This document shows positions 24,601-37,476 of a stretch of DNA of 64,000 nucleotides, in pieces (within the stretch, counting starts at the first letter, position 1; each line of letters opens with the position of its first letter). Source of the DNA: Aurifilum marmelostoma. Taxonomy: Eukaryota > Ascomycota > Sordariomycetes > Diaporthales > Cryphonectriaceae. The DNA lies in assembly GCA_027559495.1 (NCBI GenBank), contig JAMXSV010000006.1, forward strand, positions 1,984,001-2,048,000. The letters run 5' to 3'. The notes below the pieces were generated by a model. That model was given only the letters and a program-made list of their open reading frames with translations. It was not told where the DNA came from and did no database searches. Both the position numbers and the translations under genes were made by a program.

Positions 24601-27600
24601 AGGCGGGGATGGGGGAGCAAGAAGAGGAGGGGTGGCGGGGGAGTCAAGGTGAGAAGTTGTTCTCTGGCCTGCGCCGTATTTCGCGCCTATCAATTCTAAT
24701 CTCGGCATCCAATGGTAGTGGAGCGGCTTGAAAGGCCTGGTTAGACCATCACGTCGTCGCGCGGCGCCTACAGTAGCCTTGTTCTGCTCAGAATGAATGA
24801 AGATGCGGTGGCCGCTTTCAGACGCCCTGAATTTGAAGCAGAGAAGAGTGCTGTTGGTTGCGATGTGAACCAAGGTTTATTTAATGCTTGGTTAGTCATT
24901 TATCTGGTTGGCTATCAGCCTGGCGGAAGCGCCCAGCGCGCACAATGTGAAGCAGGTCAAGTTTCACCCAACTACATGCGGAAGAAGGAGGGGGAAGGGT
25001 GGCCATAGGGTGAGGGGGCCTTTGTCGAGGTCGTAAATCAGCCCAACGGTCACAAGCGTTGGGCTCGGCATATGGGGCCGAGTTGCAGTTCCCGTTGGAA
25101 CCTATAGTTGCCGACCGGTATGTTGCTATGTACGGCGAAATGATCCCATGACCGGAATGGATGGTACGCGGGGGCCAAATCTGCCAATTGGTCCCGGCAC
25201 TTTGGATCGGCGCTTAGAGACACAAGCCTTGCAGATAGACGCATTATCACACCGGTGGTGTGATCTCCAAATCAGGGGGGTCTCGGTCAAGGCCAGGCTG
25301 CTCGGCTGCATGAGGTGATGATGTTCCGCGGTGTGGTGATTGAAATCGTCTTCAACTGCCTTGACCGCGCTGCTGTGGATGGAAAGTAGTTACGAGCAGC
25401 GGAAATAGCATGGTACTTTGTGTCTTGGTCCGGATGCGCTGTAAAAAATGGTGTTGGTGGTCGGGCCATTAGGAAATGATATGTGATCGGAACTCCAGCG
25501 AGTCGTCATGGCTTTCCCCGCCTCTCGTGGATCAGGGTCAATAAATCGCTTCTTGAGGCCAAATCAATAGGCGCAGATGAAACGAGGGTCCACCCTGGAG
25601 AAAAACAAGGTGGCAGGGATGTGGCAGAAGTACCCTATGATTGTTCATATCGGACGACGGAGAAAAGCTTGCTGGATGTAATTCAGTGCAAGCATAGCGT
25701 GCCAGCTGTCTTTGCCCATATACAGTCAAGATATGCATGGGTTAGGTACTTTATGGTCACGGATCACCAGGTGCAGTGAGATGCTCATGCATGGAACTTT
25801 TCGGTAGTGTAGTAGCTGAGTGCAGAAAGCGGACTCTGCAGATTGCTTCCCAGCCCGGACCAGGAAGGATGCGGTCGTCGAGGCTGAGCATACGGCCGTC
25901 ATGACTGGTCTGTTGCAGATGATGATGCACATGCCCTGATAATCTGGTCAAAACAAGTGTCAAAACCATGCTGGATCACTGACGCCACGTCTCGTCTCTT
26001 TAAGCGCTGTACATAAGTTCAATCGCCTGGTGTAGTGGCTGTGATGGAGCCGTTACTATAGCGGACTGTTACATAGTGCGTGACCAAATAGCATCCTGCA
26101 TAAGTATGCTATGTATGAGTGGGAGGGGGGGGTGGGAAAGAGGATGTTCAAGGCCAAGACCAGGACCAGGGGCCAGGGACCATAGAGCTCAGGCACACAC
26201 TACTGTGTACATAACATACGTTATCAGTGGGCAGAAGCTGTGGTGGCTACCGTGCTATAGTACAAACTCTGTTAGTGGCATAGTTACGGCCGTTGCACCC
26301 TGTTGTACCTAGCGTATCTTGAAGGCCACCCTGCCACCTTGCTATCCTTTTCTAGGGTTAGCGCCACCCAGCAGGACGGACCGGGCCGTGGTTGGCTGAT
26401 TGATAGAGGTAACCGCAAACTAGCTGTGCTAGCGTATGTACTTGTGCAGTAGCCGCGGTTACACCGTTCGTTCGTTGCGCAGCCACTGAGGGCTATGGCT
26501 TCCATCCTACCAGCCCCCTCCCCCGTTCCTCCATCGCCCCCCTGCTGCACACCCAAAGATGCACGCATTGGGATCAGAGTCAACAGCCGCTACTGGCCAG
26601 GGGGCTGCATATATCACAGTGCCCAAGTTCTTCCTTGCAACTGCAACAAAGGCAGCATTGCTCATCGTAAGCCACAAAAAGTACTGTACGTACTACTGTT
26701 ACAGGCGATGCATGCTCGCCGATTTCACACCGCCCCCGCCTACGAAGCTCACGTCGACAGCACATGTGAGTGTTTTCAACCTAAGGGGACCCTCCACTCG
26801 ATGAACTAGCGTTTTCGAAAACACGAAGTGGTGTGCTACCGCTGGCTGAGGAAGCCGTCAGTGGAATCACGGCAAGTCCACCGGTTTCAGCAGATCCTGA
26901 AGCTTGGACCAAGAGGGGCTAAACATCTGGACCAGGGGCTGAGAAATTCGGTAGAGAAGTATAAATTCACCAGCAAATAGCAGTCGCGAATGCTAAGGGC
27001 GGCGCCTTCCCGCATGGTTCGTGAGCAGAGGCTATGGAGGTGGCTATGTGGGGTTAGGGAAGCCACCACCGCTTCAAAGCACCGTGATTCACGGCAGCGC
27101 CTTCCTGAGTGAGGTGGTAAGGTTATGACGAAAGTGACGGGCAGGCCTTGCAGGGATCGGGCGTACTTGTTATGGTCACTGCTCAGTGGCAGAAGTCATC
27201 GTCATTTGTAAGCCGTCCAGATCGGCGCAGCTGCAACCTACACTTGTCTTTCCTTGACCCTCTCGAGCTACGACCTGTCCCATGATCGCGTCGAGCTTAT
27301 CAGAGCGATCAGGAAGGATGGTGTAATGTATGCTGTGAAGAAGCATCCTTGCGGCCATTTTGCTTCTTTATTTCCCTTTCTACCACCCCGGGCGGCCATG
27401 ACTTCCACCCCTCTCCCACCCCGGGCTTCCCCCCTCCCCCCACTCCTGCGACCGTTGCGGGCAGCGTTGCGGTATTGACTGCAATAGCATGTACTATGGT
27501 AGGTAATACTGCCGTGCTACTATGTATGTACTATGGTACTTCTTGCATGTACTGTTACGGGCATAGCAAGAGTCTCCACTCCTGCTGCAACGCTGCTATT

Positions 27601-29919
27601 CACAACATGGATGATCCAGGCCGCTAGCTCGAGCTCGCTTCGCTGCAGGGTTCTTTTGCACAACGACCTTGCCAGAGGGCTGAGACAATCCTCCTCGTTC
27701 TGCAGACGTCTTCTTTGACGTCTGGCTCTACAGCGCTGACTTGTCGCTCCTCCTGCCTGGATGGTCGGCAGGCGGCACTTGATAGCATTCTGTCAAAGTC
27801 AGTTCCTATACTGCTGCTGCTGCTGTTCCTCAAGCCCTTGCCTTGTGTGTTGCGTGCCCCCTCATGCAATGACAGCCTACAACCTTCACTTTCGCCTAGC
27901 TTGGCTGGCTGCACTTGACAAAGAAGAAAGCACACGACTGATCCCTAACCCTGGCTATCTCTAGGAATAAGTGCCATACTGTAGGGAACTATCACAGCAG
28001 CGGACTACTCCCCAGCTCTGCCATGCCAGCCAGACTGGGTGGAGGAGACACCTGAAATTGTCAGCGCAAAAGGCGTGGCCCGCCTATCATCAAACTGCCT
28101 TGAGAAAGGCCCTTAGAACGTCAGGCGCACATGCGTGTGCAACCTAGGTACAGCAGGCTTATCCCTCACAGTTTCCTTCGACTAGACTGTCTGAATTATG
28201 AGCAATGACTCAAATCAGGGCCGCCCCTTCGGGCCAACAACACACAAGTCATACAACGACTCAGCCAGGCCCCAAGTTATTGCACTCGACTGTTTTGACC
28301 TTGAAGCTAGCTTCAACGTGTCTTCCTCTGCCAACCACCCACCCCCCCCCCCTCTTTTTTTTTTTCTTCTTCTTTCTTCCACTCTCGGATAGCAGCGCGT
28401 TCATCCTCTTAGGCGCTTAGTAGCGCTTCAGACTCGGGAATACCAACCCCACAACGCACAAGCCTCTGCACGCCCGTGATGATCAACCTCCTTCTTTGCT
28501 TCACTGGTTCAGCTCTCAAGTGGATCTTGTCCATACCTGGCGCCAATCCATCGAGTCATAACAGATTTCATTGCCAGGGAACATGGTCTGGTAAGAAGAA
28601 AAAAATAAAGGTGACGCAAGTTTATCTTACCACGGTACGCGGTAATAAGTAAACATCATCTCGCCTCCACTACCCGGAAAGCCATGATCGTCAGTGTCCT
28701 CGACCCTGAATCGGACCAAGTGAGACCGGTCTCCGATGGCCAAAAGATGGAAAAGGCGGCATGAAATCAAAGTGTCAGTGCGCTTGCCTAAAACTCCCTT
28801 GTCAGCACGCACATGATGACCACTGCCGTCCAGTAAACTCCTCCCTCAAAGTGCATTGTCGGCACTTCTGCCTCTGGGTTTTCCTGCCATCAAGGCCTAA
28901 CCGACCTTCTTGGAATTATTAGCTTGAGGCTGGTCCTAATAATAAGGGATAAGCCTCCGCCAACACAAACATATTCAGACACGCGTGCGCACACGAAACA
29001 ACAAGACTTGTTCCCCGAGAGGGAGGAGGAAAAGTACCGGTGCTATTATTACCACACAGTAGTAGCATCACATGGTCCAATGTAGCAGCAGGCTACCTCC
29101 GTTGTGCATGCTGAGGTGGTACACAGGGCTTAGAGTGAAAAGGCTAGACTACACATGCGGGTGTGACCTACAAGATCATACAAGCTCCGATCTTGACTCT
29201 GCTTCCATTTTCGAGCGTCAACTTTTTCCCAGACAAGCCCCCCCCCCCCTTGACCTCTCAAACCCACTTGCTCACTAAGTCTTGCTCCTCCACCCAGGCT
29301 CTGTGGTTCCACAAAAGGCGGGCTGGCTCACCCGATCCCTGCAGCCCAGGCTGGGTCGCATCCAATCCTTGTCTGTCCTGGCTCCCCACAATCGTTCTAC
29401 CCGCTTTAAATTGAGAATGCCATGGATACAGGGTTTGAGCCATCATGGGGGTGGAAGTGTGGTCTGTAAACGGTGTTATGGGCTGTCGATCTGTGCCGTA
29501 CCTGAGGTACTCTGGTATGTACCGCCATCTTCACCCACTTCATTGCCCCACTTTCCTACAGCTATGTGTGTAGATCCCTGTGTATGTATTGGCGGCCAGG
29601 TCTCCAGAGTCGAGGCCGCCCCTTCTGGACTTCGAATGGGGATGTGACCGTCTTAGGTCCCCTTGTCCAGGTAGGAAGGCATAAAAACAACCGACTATCC
29701 TTCTCGATACACTACCAACAAGACCTGGCTCGATTCATCATCAGAGACGAATTCATCCCTCGCATCTGCCCTTGAACTTACTGTTCTTTCGACAGAGACT
29801 GTGATCCAACCCTCTTCTCTTTCTCTTCTCTGCTTCTAGAGCAGCTTGTTGCAGGATACGTTTATATTTACCCAACTTTTGCTTAGCGACGCCCATCGAC
29901 CTCGAGTCCCCTCTTCCGG

Positions 29920-32313
29920 ATGTCCAATATTTTCGACATGGCAGTCGTCAGCCCACGATTCGTTGATATAGACGCAGACATGAGTGGGCTTCCGGATGGT
30001 TCCTGTGCGAGCATTGCGCCGTCTACCGTCTCTTATTCTCACTCGGATCATGCATTATATTCTGAAGTGAGTGTGCCTAACTTTCTGCCGTTGTCCTTCT
30101 CCTAAAGCCTCTCGAGTGACCCCTCCCACTGCATATAAAGATGGGAAGTTGGGCCCCCCCCCCCCCTCGTTATGCGCCACCGGCGTTGGCTTTAGTCTTT
30201 TCTCTTACTCTTGTTCTTCTTCTTCCTACAACCATAAATATACGATTAGCCTTGCTCATACCAACCAACAGGGTCCACACATCTCGTCGTCCGGCGCATC
30301 GCCTCTCGTCGACGATCACCTATTGACACCCGCGTCGAGTGTCTCATCGCCGCAGCTGCAACAACGCTCCTGCACACAGTCGCCTTTTGAACAGCAACAA
30401 CACCAAGGAGAGACGACAACCTGCTCTCAGCAGCCCACGCCGCCCCCTCCACAGTACAACAGCGATGTACTCTTATCCAGACTACATCAGTCACGCCACG
30501 TCCTCCATGCCCATGCAGACCACCGTGGCAGAAGCTGCTCACGACTTCATGGGACCCTATCTCCACCACTCGCCCGGCCGCGAAGAGCCGCCGCCACCGC
30601 CATCCACACCATACTATGGCGCCTACAGCGTCTCTGTGGCTCCCGAGTCCTCGGACTCTTCATACTACCTACAGAATCCTACGCTGAACAACAACGCCAT
30701 GAGGTTGATGCATACAGACGTGAACTACACCCCCCGCCGCCTGGCGCCGCCCAGTCATGCGCCTCCCATGAACACCATGCTCTCGACCTCGCAGAACCAG
30801 CACACCTACCAGCGCGAGTTCCAGATGCCTTTCCCAAAGCTGTCGCCGCAGGGCCGCCATGCCTCGCTACCCAACAAGAGAGATCCAGCGCGCAAAGCAA
30901 AGGCCCGGAGAAATAGTAGGAAGACTCCGCTGAGCACACCGGCGCAGAAATCTGCCCGGGTCGGCAGCGAAGTGGCTACTTCTGCGGCTGTAAAGCAAAA
31001 TGATGTCCCAGAAGAAGAAGTCACACTGGACGAAAAGACGCCAGCCGACCTGAGACGGCTGTGGGATATCCGAAGGAAGTGGCTGGGCAAGAAGGGCAAC
31101 GGCATGTGGGAAGATATCATGATTGAGTTCCAGGGACAAGAGAACCTCAGCGAGAACAAGAAGACGCAGGTCAAGGCGGCACTGCAGATGAAGATTCATA
31201 GGATGCTTCTCAAGCACGGAAAATGGCCAACCAGAGATGTAGGTCCCCCCCCCCCCTCCCGTTCCTTCTCCAGTTCTCTCCGACTTTGGCTATCAAACAG
31301 AGGGGTACTTCCAAGCTGATCCTTGATTTTACTTCACCATACAGGAAGCCGCACTTTTCCGCGCGTACAAACGCTGGGAGGAAAGCCGATACCACCAGAT
31401 CCTCAAGTTCTTTGAGGAGGAGAAGGAGTTGGCGGGCGAGAAGAAGGCATACGAGTGGAAGTCTCAACACATAGAGGCGCAGCTAGTTAAGATGGGCCTC
31501 GAGGAGCCCGAGCGAGACCGCGACTCCAGGGCACGCAAGAGAAAACAGGTGGCTGCCCGGCATCACACTCGCACAGGCAATATACAGCAGCACCATGGCG
31601 ATAACTCTCTGGGACACGTACCACCTCAGCAGCACAGGCTTCCCGCGGGTATGTACGAGGGCGCGTTTGGCGATCCTCGCTACATGGCACAACAACAGGG
31701 CCAATATGACCCTCATGCCGCCTACCAGGAAGAATTGGCCGCGCTGGGCGCAGAACCTCCAGTTTTGACAGAGGTGCAGAACGACCGCCTGGTCAATGAC
31801 ATCATGGAGCGGAACCCGTTCGAAGCCGCGCCCGAGGATCATCACCATCACCACGAACAACAGAACGATGCAGACATCAAGATGTCTGACTATGAACAGC
31901 ATCATAGGAGCGAAAGTCTACACTCTCGCCAGCGCAGTCGATCTGCCACTGCTACTGCTCCGGCTGCGACTACCACTTCGACTACTACTGCCACCACTTC
32001 TGCCTCAATGCTCTCTATCAACGGCGTGATGCCTCTGGCCACACCGTCTGTTCAGCACCTACGACATCAGCCCTCTCCATCACCCGACATCAATGCCCAG
32101 CGCTGTGCAGCGATGGCCAGGCAGGTGTGTGGAGAAATTTTGCCTCTTAATTAGCAGCAGCTGCAGAGTGTACTGTGGATCGTTTATGCGGACGCCTAGG
32201 TCACTCACTCACTCACTTTCTTCAATGCGCCTCCGATTGTCTCCTTTACGATTCTTTGTTTCTATTCGCAGGCTTACGACTTTGGAGCTCTTATGATCTC
32301 AATCAGAAAATGA
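29920..32313 (+). CDS. Myb/SANT-like nuclear protein of unknown function (contains one homopolymer frameshift)
   Basis: Four exons: 29920-30066, 30272-31238, 31345-32124 and 32272-32313 (introns 205, 106 and 147 bp). With one C removed from the C5 run at 30443-30447 they give 644 residues in one frame. A conservative model starts at the ATG at 30465 (531 residues). The N-terminal third is Ser/Pro/Gln-rich. A basic stretch, KRDPARKAKARRNSRK, looks like a nuclear localisation signal. It is followed by a helical domain spanning the 106 bp intron (LRRLWDIRRKWLGKKGNGMW ... KHGKWPTRD-EAALFRAYKRWEESRY), which has the tryptophan spacing of Myb/SANT folds. His/Gln- and Thr-rich low complexity follows. 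The last exon encodes only AYDFGALMISIRK; its acceptor and phase-0 joining favour it over reading on to the stop at 32154. I infer a DNA- or chromatin-associated role; no named family is recognised. Confidence 0.7.
30443..30447 (+). other. Frameshift site in a C5 run, Myb/SANT-like gene
   Basis: Before the run, the frame entered from the upstream exon reads SSVSSPQLQQRS and QQPTPPP. After it, the main frame reads HSTTAMYSYPDYISH. Removing one C links the two as QQPTPPLHSTTAMYSYPDY. Confidence 0.6.
31245..31256 (+). repeat. Poly-C run in an intron of the Myb/SANT-like gene
   Basis: Twelve C a few bases after the GTAGGT donor of the 106 bp intron. A run of 13 C (30154-30166) lies in the first intron of the same gene. 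Confidence 0.9.
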
Positions 32314-35300
32314 CTGGACACGGAGATGGGGACTACTGGAATGCTTTTTATATTTGCTCTTCGATTTTACTTCGATTCATTATCTCGTGCCATTTGTGTA
32401 TGCGAATCAGGCTTCAAGACTTGCCAATACTGTTTTCTTCTTTCTTCATCTATGTTCTGGAAGGATATGCTGGTGACAGGGTGGGAGAGAAGGCGTTTTC
32501 GTTGTGATTCATAGATTCCCAAATCCCTCTCGGGTTAAGCACATGCAGTATCCAATACCCACTTACTATACACACTTAATCACACATATTTCTTTCCCAT
32601 CCGCTTCGCAATGCTTGCAATGAGGCTGTATATGATCCCAAAATAAGTGTTTACACTATGATACTAGCCGCAGGATGAAATATGATGTTCAAGATTGATT
32701 TTTAGGAAAAGTGAGATCATGTTCCATAAAGTTTTTCGATCATCTGAATATGCAAAAGGAATGAATGTTTTCATTCAGTTACATGATTTGGTAAAGCTAA
32801 TTCTGTTTAATTCAAACGTAATTTGCCCGCGACGGCGCCTATAGAACCCACTTTGTTAGCAACAGGGCGTATACCCCAGACACGCCCGGCGCACACAGAC
32901 CGCGCGGGACAAGAACGCAGCAGGGCAAGGACAAGGAATGAGCAAGGTTCAGACCACAATTCGCCAGGTGGACGACAACACGTCACCACTGGTAATCAAC
33001 GGCTGATGAGCCGGCTCCTTCGAGATACCATGGCTCAGCCGTCATAGGCAGCCTACCCTTACTCCAGTGTTGTCTATGGGGGTGGTGTATATGCGTGTGC
33101 ACGTGTGCGTATATGTGCTTGAAAATGTGGATCTATATGATATGTTCTGGACGAGTCTACAGCAGACCATCTCCTATCGGCCGACAGATGAGTCAAGGCT
33201 GGCCACTCGCACAGCTTGTCTTTTACGCTCAGGTGATGAGGCCTATTCGGCATGACACACGAAGAACCTTGAGATGGAGCGGCCGCCACCAATGAAGCGA
33301 ATCAGAACTGTCTATAAGCCTCGTTCGACGCCGCTGGACCGCCCTCCTCGGGCCATTACCACGTGGTTCGTTCAAGGATTGCACAGCCTGTCCTGTGCCA
33401 CATCATCCGCCGCTGATTCTTCTAGACCTATTCGAGACAAAACGCAAGCAAGTAGAAAAGTCGACAAAAGGGCGGAGATTGGACAGAAATCCTCCCGCGA
33501 TGCTGCCCCTTGGTCCACCTCGCGGAATGGATTTCCGCTCGGCCTGTTGGACATCTATTTTTGCCCCCATCTAGCTGGCCGAAACAAAGGACCAGTCTTT
33601 CCTCAGCCAGTCTTGTACTGCATGACAAGAGTCCCAACCTGCAGGACGAACCCTGGATGGCAGGATTGCCCACCCTCGTTGCTAAGCGCGACCTCGCGCC
33701 TGTGCATACATACCTGTTTCATCAACTATGACTATGCCTCTTCTGGAGTGCACCTGAAGACTATGGAACACGCAGAATGGCCACCCTCTTCTTGTGGGGT
33801 TTGAAGGAAATAAGGCGGAACAATTCGGATGTGGAAGGATGAAAGGACATGCAGGGGAACCTTGAACCGGCACAGACACATACAAAGACAGTATGAAGAT
33901 GAGTAAATAGGTATCGCAGGAGATTTCTGGTGTCAGTGCAAAACTCCTCATCTCGCTCAACGCTTCGATCTATCTATAGTACCCTCTTCTCTTCTTCAAG
34001 GTACTATGAGCGTCTATTCGTCTATTCTTATGCTCAAGGTATGAGCTTGCAGCACTAGGCCCAACGTTCATCGTGCCTTGATGGTTGGTGGTCTCTGCTC
34101 GTCAGCCCTGCCAGTGAGACCTTCCCGCAGTCTAGAAACCAAGCTGTGACTGGGCCATGCGATTTTGAGTGCTGACTGGCTGATATTTGCTGACGCAGAG
34201 GCTGTATGGTATGAACTCGTTCAAATGGCTGACTGTGTTATCTCCCACCCCCACCCCCGGCTTTGTCATGGCGCGCAGCACGTACACAGTCTCTCTTCTC
34301 CTCTTCATAACCATGGTGTGTCATATATTTGTGCCCAGTCACCACACTATGCCATAGACAGCCTGAAGGCCGGCCGTAGGGATATCCGTACCAATCACTA
34401 ATCATAATTCTGTGGGTAGACTGGTGGAACATAGCATCGCGCGCGGAAAAAAGCCGAAATGTCCATTGCATATTTTCAGCGCACTGCATGGTTCGTCTGC
34501 TCTGCCTGGTGATCTGCAGTGCTGAAAAACCAATCGAAAACGATATCGCTTAGGTCTATCCCCTCGTTTGTGAAGGCAGACAGCAACCAGCATTGTCTTG
34601 TGACTGGGCGGGCTCCAGATATCCTAGTCGCTTGCAGCGAGGGTGGAATGACAAGACGTCGGCTGCCAGTTGATAATTACGTGACCACTGTACTCTGGTA
34701 CAACCAGGTGCCATCTACGCCGGCGGGGAAACTGGGGTGGGCTTGGTGGGTCATCGCTTATGCATGGGACCTTTTTTATATGGGCCTGCCAAAGACAAGC
34801 TAGACAGGGTCAAGTCGGCAAGGGCCCCTGGGAGCCCACCTCCACAAGCTGAAGAGACCCCGGCTTGACTGTGCATCTTGCTGTTACAGTACAGTGCTGC
34901 TTGAATGTGGTGAGAGCCCAGTCCAAGGAGTGATGATACATGCGAAATCTAGGCAGCATAAGCCTATATCTCTTCAACCAGTCGTGAAAGTGCTTCAGAG
35001 CTTGTCTGTCCAGAAGATTGATTGGTTGTTGGTGCTGGCACAGTGACACACTTCATCATGGTGCGTGGCCGAATTGGTGACCCTTCAAGAAGAGGTGGTG
35101 GTGACTTTTCTCCAGGGAGCGGACTAGGTGCTCCACCTAGACAAAGGGTCTGCACAGATAACACAAGTACATCACCCCCTGTCATTGACTCGCTAAAATG
35201 TGGGGCTCTCGATGCGGGATTGAGTCCACCCCCCTGCTACCTAGGTAGTGTTCCATTGGGCTTGCAAGAGTTGCTATCTGTTCTTTAGACTATGGCGGAT

Positions 35301-37476
35301 GCCTGTCATTATTGTCATCCTTGATGAGAGCACAAGTGGGGAAGAACACAAGCCAGTCGAGTTCAGACTCAACACACACATGGATTTGGGCTGCAGTACT
35401 AGATTGTCAAGCAGCATGTAGTGTCAACGCCTACCTGGGCAGCCTCAAGGTTTTTGTCCTTGTGTGAGAAAGCAACACTGTGCTGTAGTGTTAGGTGTTG
35501 CGAATTCTTATGGTATTTGTAGTAGGGAACATGCTTAATGGGGAAACAACTGTGCTCATACATAGGTTGTTCCGTCTTGACATCCCAGTGTTATTAGCTG
35601 ATCAAAGAGGTGGCTGACGATGCTGTGGAGATGTCCATTGCAAGAATCAAGGTGTAGTGAGTATCCTGTGGATAATGATGCTAATCACTTATCAACCACT
35701 TGATTACAACGAATGTGTTTTTAAAGCTTGTTGCTGTTATGGTAGAAACTCAATATCTGATTATTGTATTACGTTTGTTATCTAGGGATTCAGGTATGGT
35801 TCCGGAAACTTTGGCGTGTCTATTATCAGTTTGTGTCTGCTGCTTATAGCTCTGAAGGTGCTGCAACATAATGATGTCTTGTCTTGATTATCGAAGCAGC
35901 TCAAGTACTGGAGTCTAATGTGCAAACAGCCTTTATTTTATGCATGATAAATAAGATAAAACATACTTGCTTTAACACTACAACCTTCAATGTATAACTA
36001 ATAACAAATACAGCCTGAGTTAATATATTAGGGGCTCTGCAATATTACATGCACTATGAAACACTTTTCATATTCGATTCTAGAGTACTTATGCCTAAAT
36101 TAGCTTAGCAAATCATCATTTGCACCGTTGTGGTAGCCAGTGGGGTAGACCTCAGGATTAGGAAGACAGCGGGTCCTAAGATTCCTCACATATAAGAGGA
36201 CCACCCACCAATAGTTTTACTTTCAGATACAGAACAATAAGACACCTTTTGCTTTCTGTTCTATTCAGATCTTTCATGAGCCGTCTGGGCAGGTCTAAGG
36301 CAGGTTTTGCACTCTGATCCTATGCTTGTTGGCCTTCGTTTGCCGTTCTTGTAATACAGCACGCTTGAGTCGGCGGGCCCGTGCCCACAACTTGTCCTGT
36401 GTCCTCTTCTTTGTAAGAGACTGCCCAAGTTCTGGTTCAACACTAATATAATATTGCATTATAAACTAAGAAGATATATGCTAATATCTAAGCAGAGATA
36501 TTGCTAGAGCACCTTAACTTAGTTTTAATGCATTTGCTATACTGCATTATAGACCATAAATAATTCATAGCATATAACCTTATTCTAGAGCATTATTCTA
36601 AAGAGCATGTAATTATAAAATGATAAGTACCTAAGTAGTTATGTGTTCATCCATTAGCTGCGCACTGAACCCTACCTAAGTACTCAATGGAGTCTCTTAT
36701 TAAGTTGAGGTGGCTGTCTAGACAATATGCTCTGGCTGCTGCTTCAACTGCACCTGGAAAACTCGATTAGTGCTCCTCCCACTTACTCTCCCGCCCAGAC
36801 TGCAAATTCAATGCAAAAGGGGGGGGGGTTTTTGAGGGGGGGTTTGCCTTCCCCCCTTCTCTGGGGCGATGCTGTGCAAGGAGGCACAGTGATTATATCA
36901 GTCTTGAGGAAATCGGTTTGCAAAGTGGGGATTCAAGTTGCAGACTTTGATTGTGGTTGTCACAGAGAAATGAATGAGGGATAAGTTGAGCACTTCAAAA
37001 ACCAGTAGCTCTCTACTATACGGTGTTCTTGCATGACTATTATTACTGGGTGAGTAGGCTAAGATGGCTTAGAGTAGTCAATCGCCAAGCCTTACCCACC
37101 ACTGTAGATTAGACACCTTTGCAATTGGTATTGATTACATAAGATGACAACATCCCAGGTTCAAGTCTACTTTGGTAATTGCCAGAATATCAATCGTCAA
37201 CCCACTTGCATTCTGGGAGCCCACAACTCACACTCGCACGCTCACACAGGCCGATGAACATCGTCTCAGCTGCGTGACAGGCGCTATATCGAGCTGACTT
37301 CGGAATCGCGCGACCGCTACGAGGCCAAATACATGCAATCAACCTGAGCGATCCTGGAAAGGGAGTAAACAGGTTCGACCTAGCCCATCCCGCCGGGGAC
37401 GTCTTCCTGTCCGATCCATCACCCTATGAAGTCGCTCCATTCGCCCTGTGTCTGCTGCAGGTGACGGCTGCCGGGC
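32314..37476. other. Gene-poor region with transposon remnants
   Basis: No intact gene seen. 35,300-37,100 is richer in A+T than its surroundings and holds one copy of the dispersed repeat (36127-36441) plus a G10 run (36819-36828). The ORF at 33274-33804 (176 codons) has a random-looking translation. 37,200-37,476 is the promoter side of the mannosidase gene. Confidence 0.7.
36127..36441 (+). repeat. Dispersed repeat, copy C (transposon end)
   Basis: It matches the reverse complement of 58754-59072 over its whole length, starting at GTTGTGGTAGCC and ending near CTGGTTCAAC. Most differences are transitions. Read on the minus strand it contains a 48-codon basic segment ending WARARRLKRAVL ... 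RIRVQNLP followed by a stop. The segment looks like the C-terminus of a transposon protein with about 190 bp of trailer. A TATAAG-like box on the + strand also fits an LTR. The element class is undecided. Confidence 0.75.

Larger units (their letters stand above)
18346..29919. other. 11.5 kb region without a convincing gene
   Basis: Base composition is ordinary, unlike the AT-rich block at the right end. The ORFs are short and their translations look random, rich in Cys, Trp, His and Arg without domain-like blocks. The longest candidates (for example 19450-19857, 135 codons, + strand) show no motif I know. The region holds many homopolymers: T24 at 21023-21046, C15 at 21681-21695, C11 at 24478-24488, C11 at 28342-28352, C12 at 29238-29249 and G8 at 20592-20599. 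Old, mutated transposon sequence or regulatory and noncoding RNA sequence are both possible. Confidence 0.65.

Noticed and set aside
33274..33804. A 176-codon ORF on the + strand
   Set aside because: Composition looks random (many Cys, Arg, Pro, Ser), with no motif and no splice partners.
37050..37170. A tRNA- or SINE-like pair of boxes (GGCTTAG and GGTTCAAGTC)
   Set aside because: The would-be T-stem does not pair and no acceptor stem forms; at best a very degraded tRNA-derived repeat.
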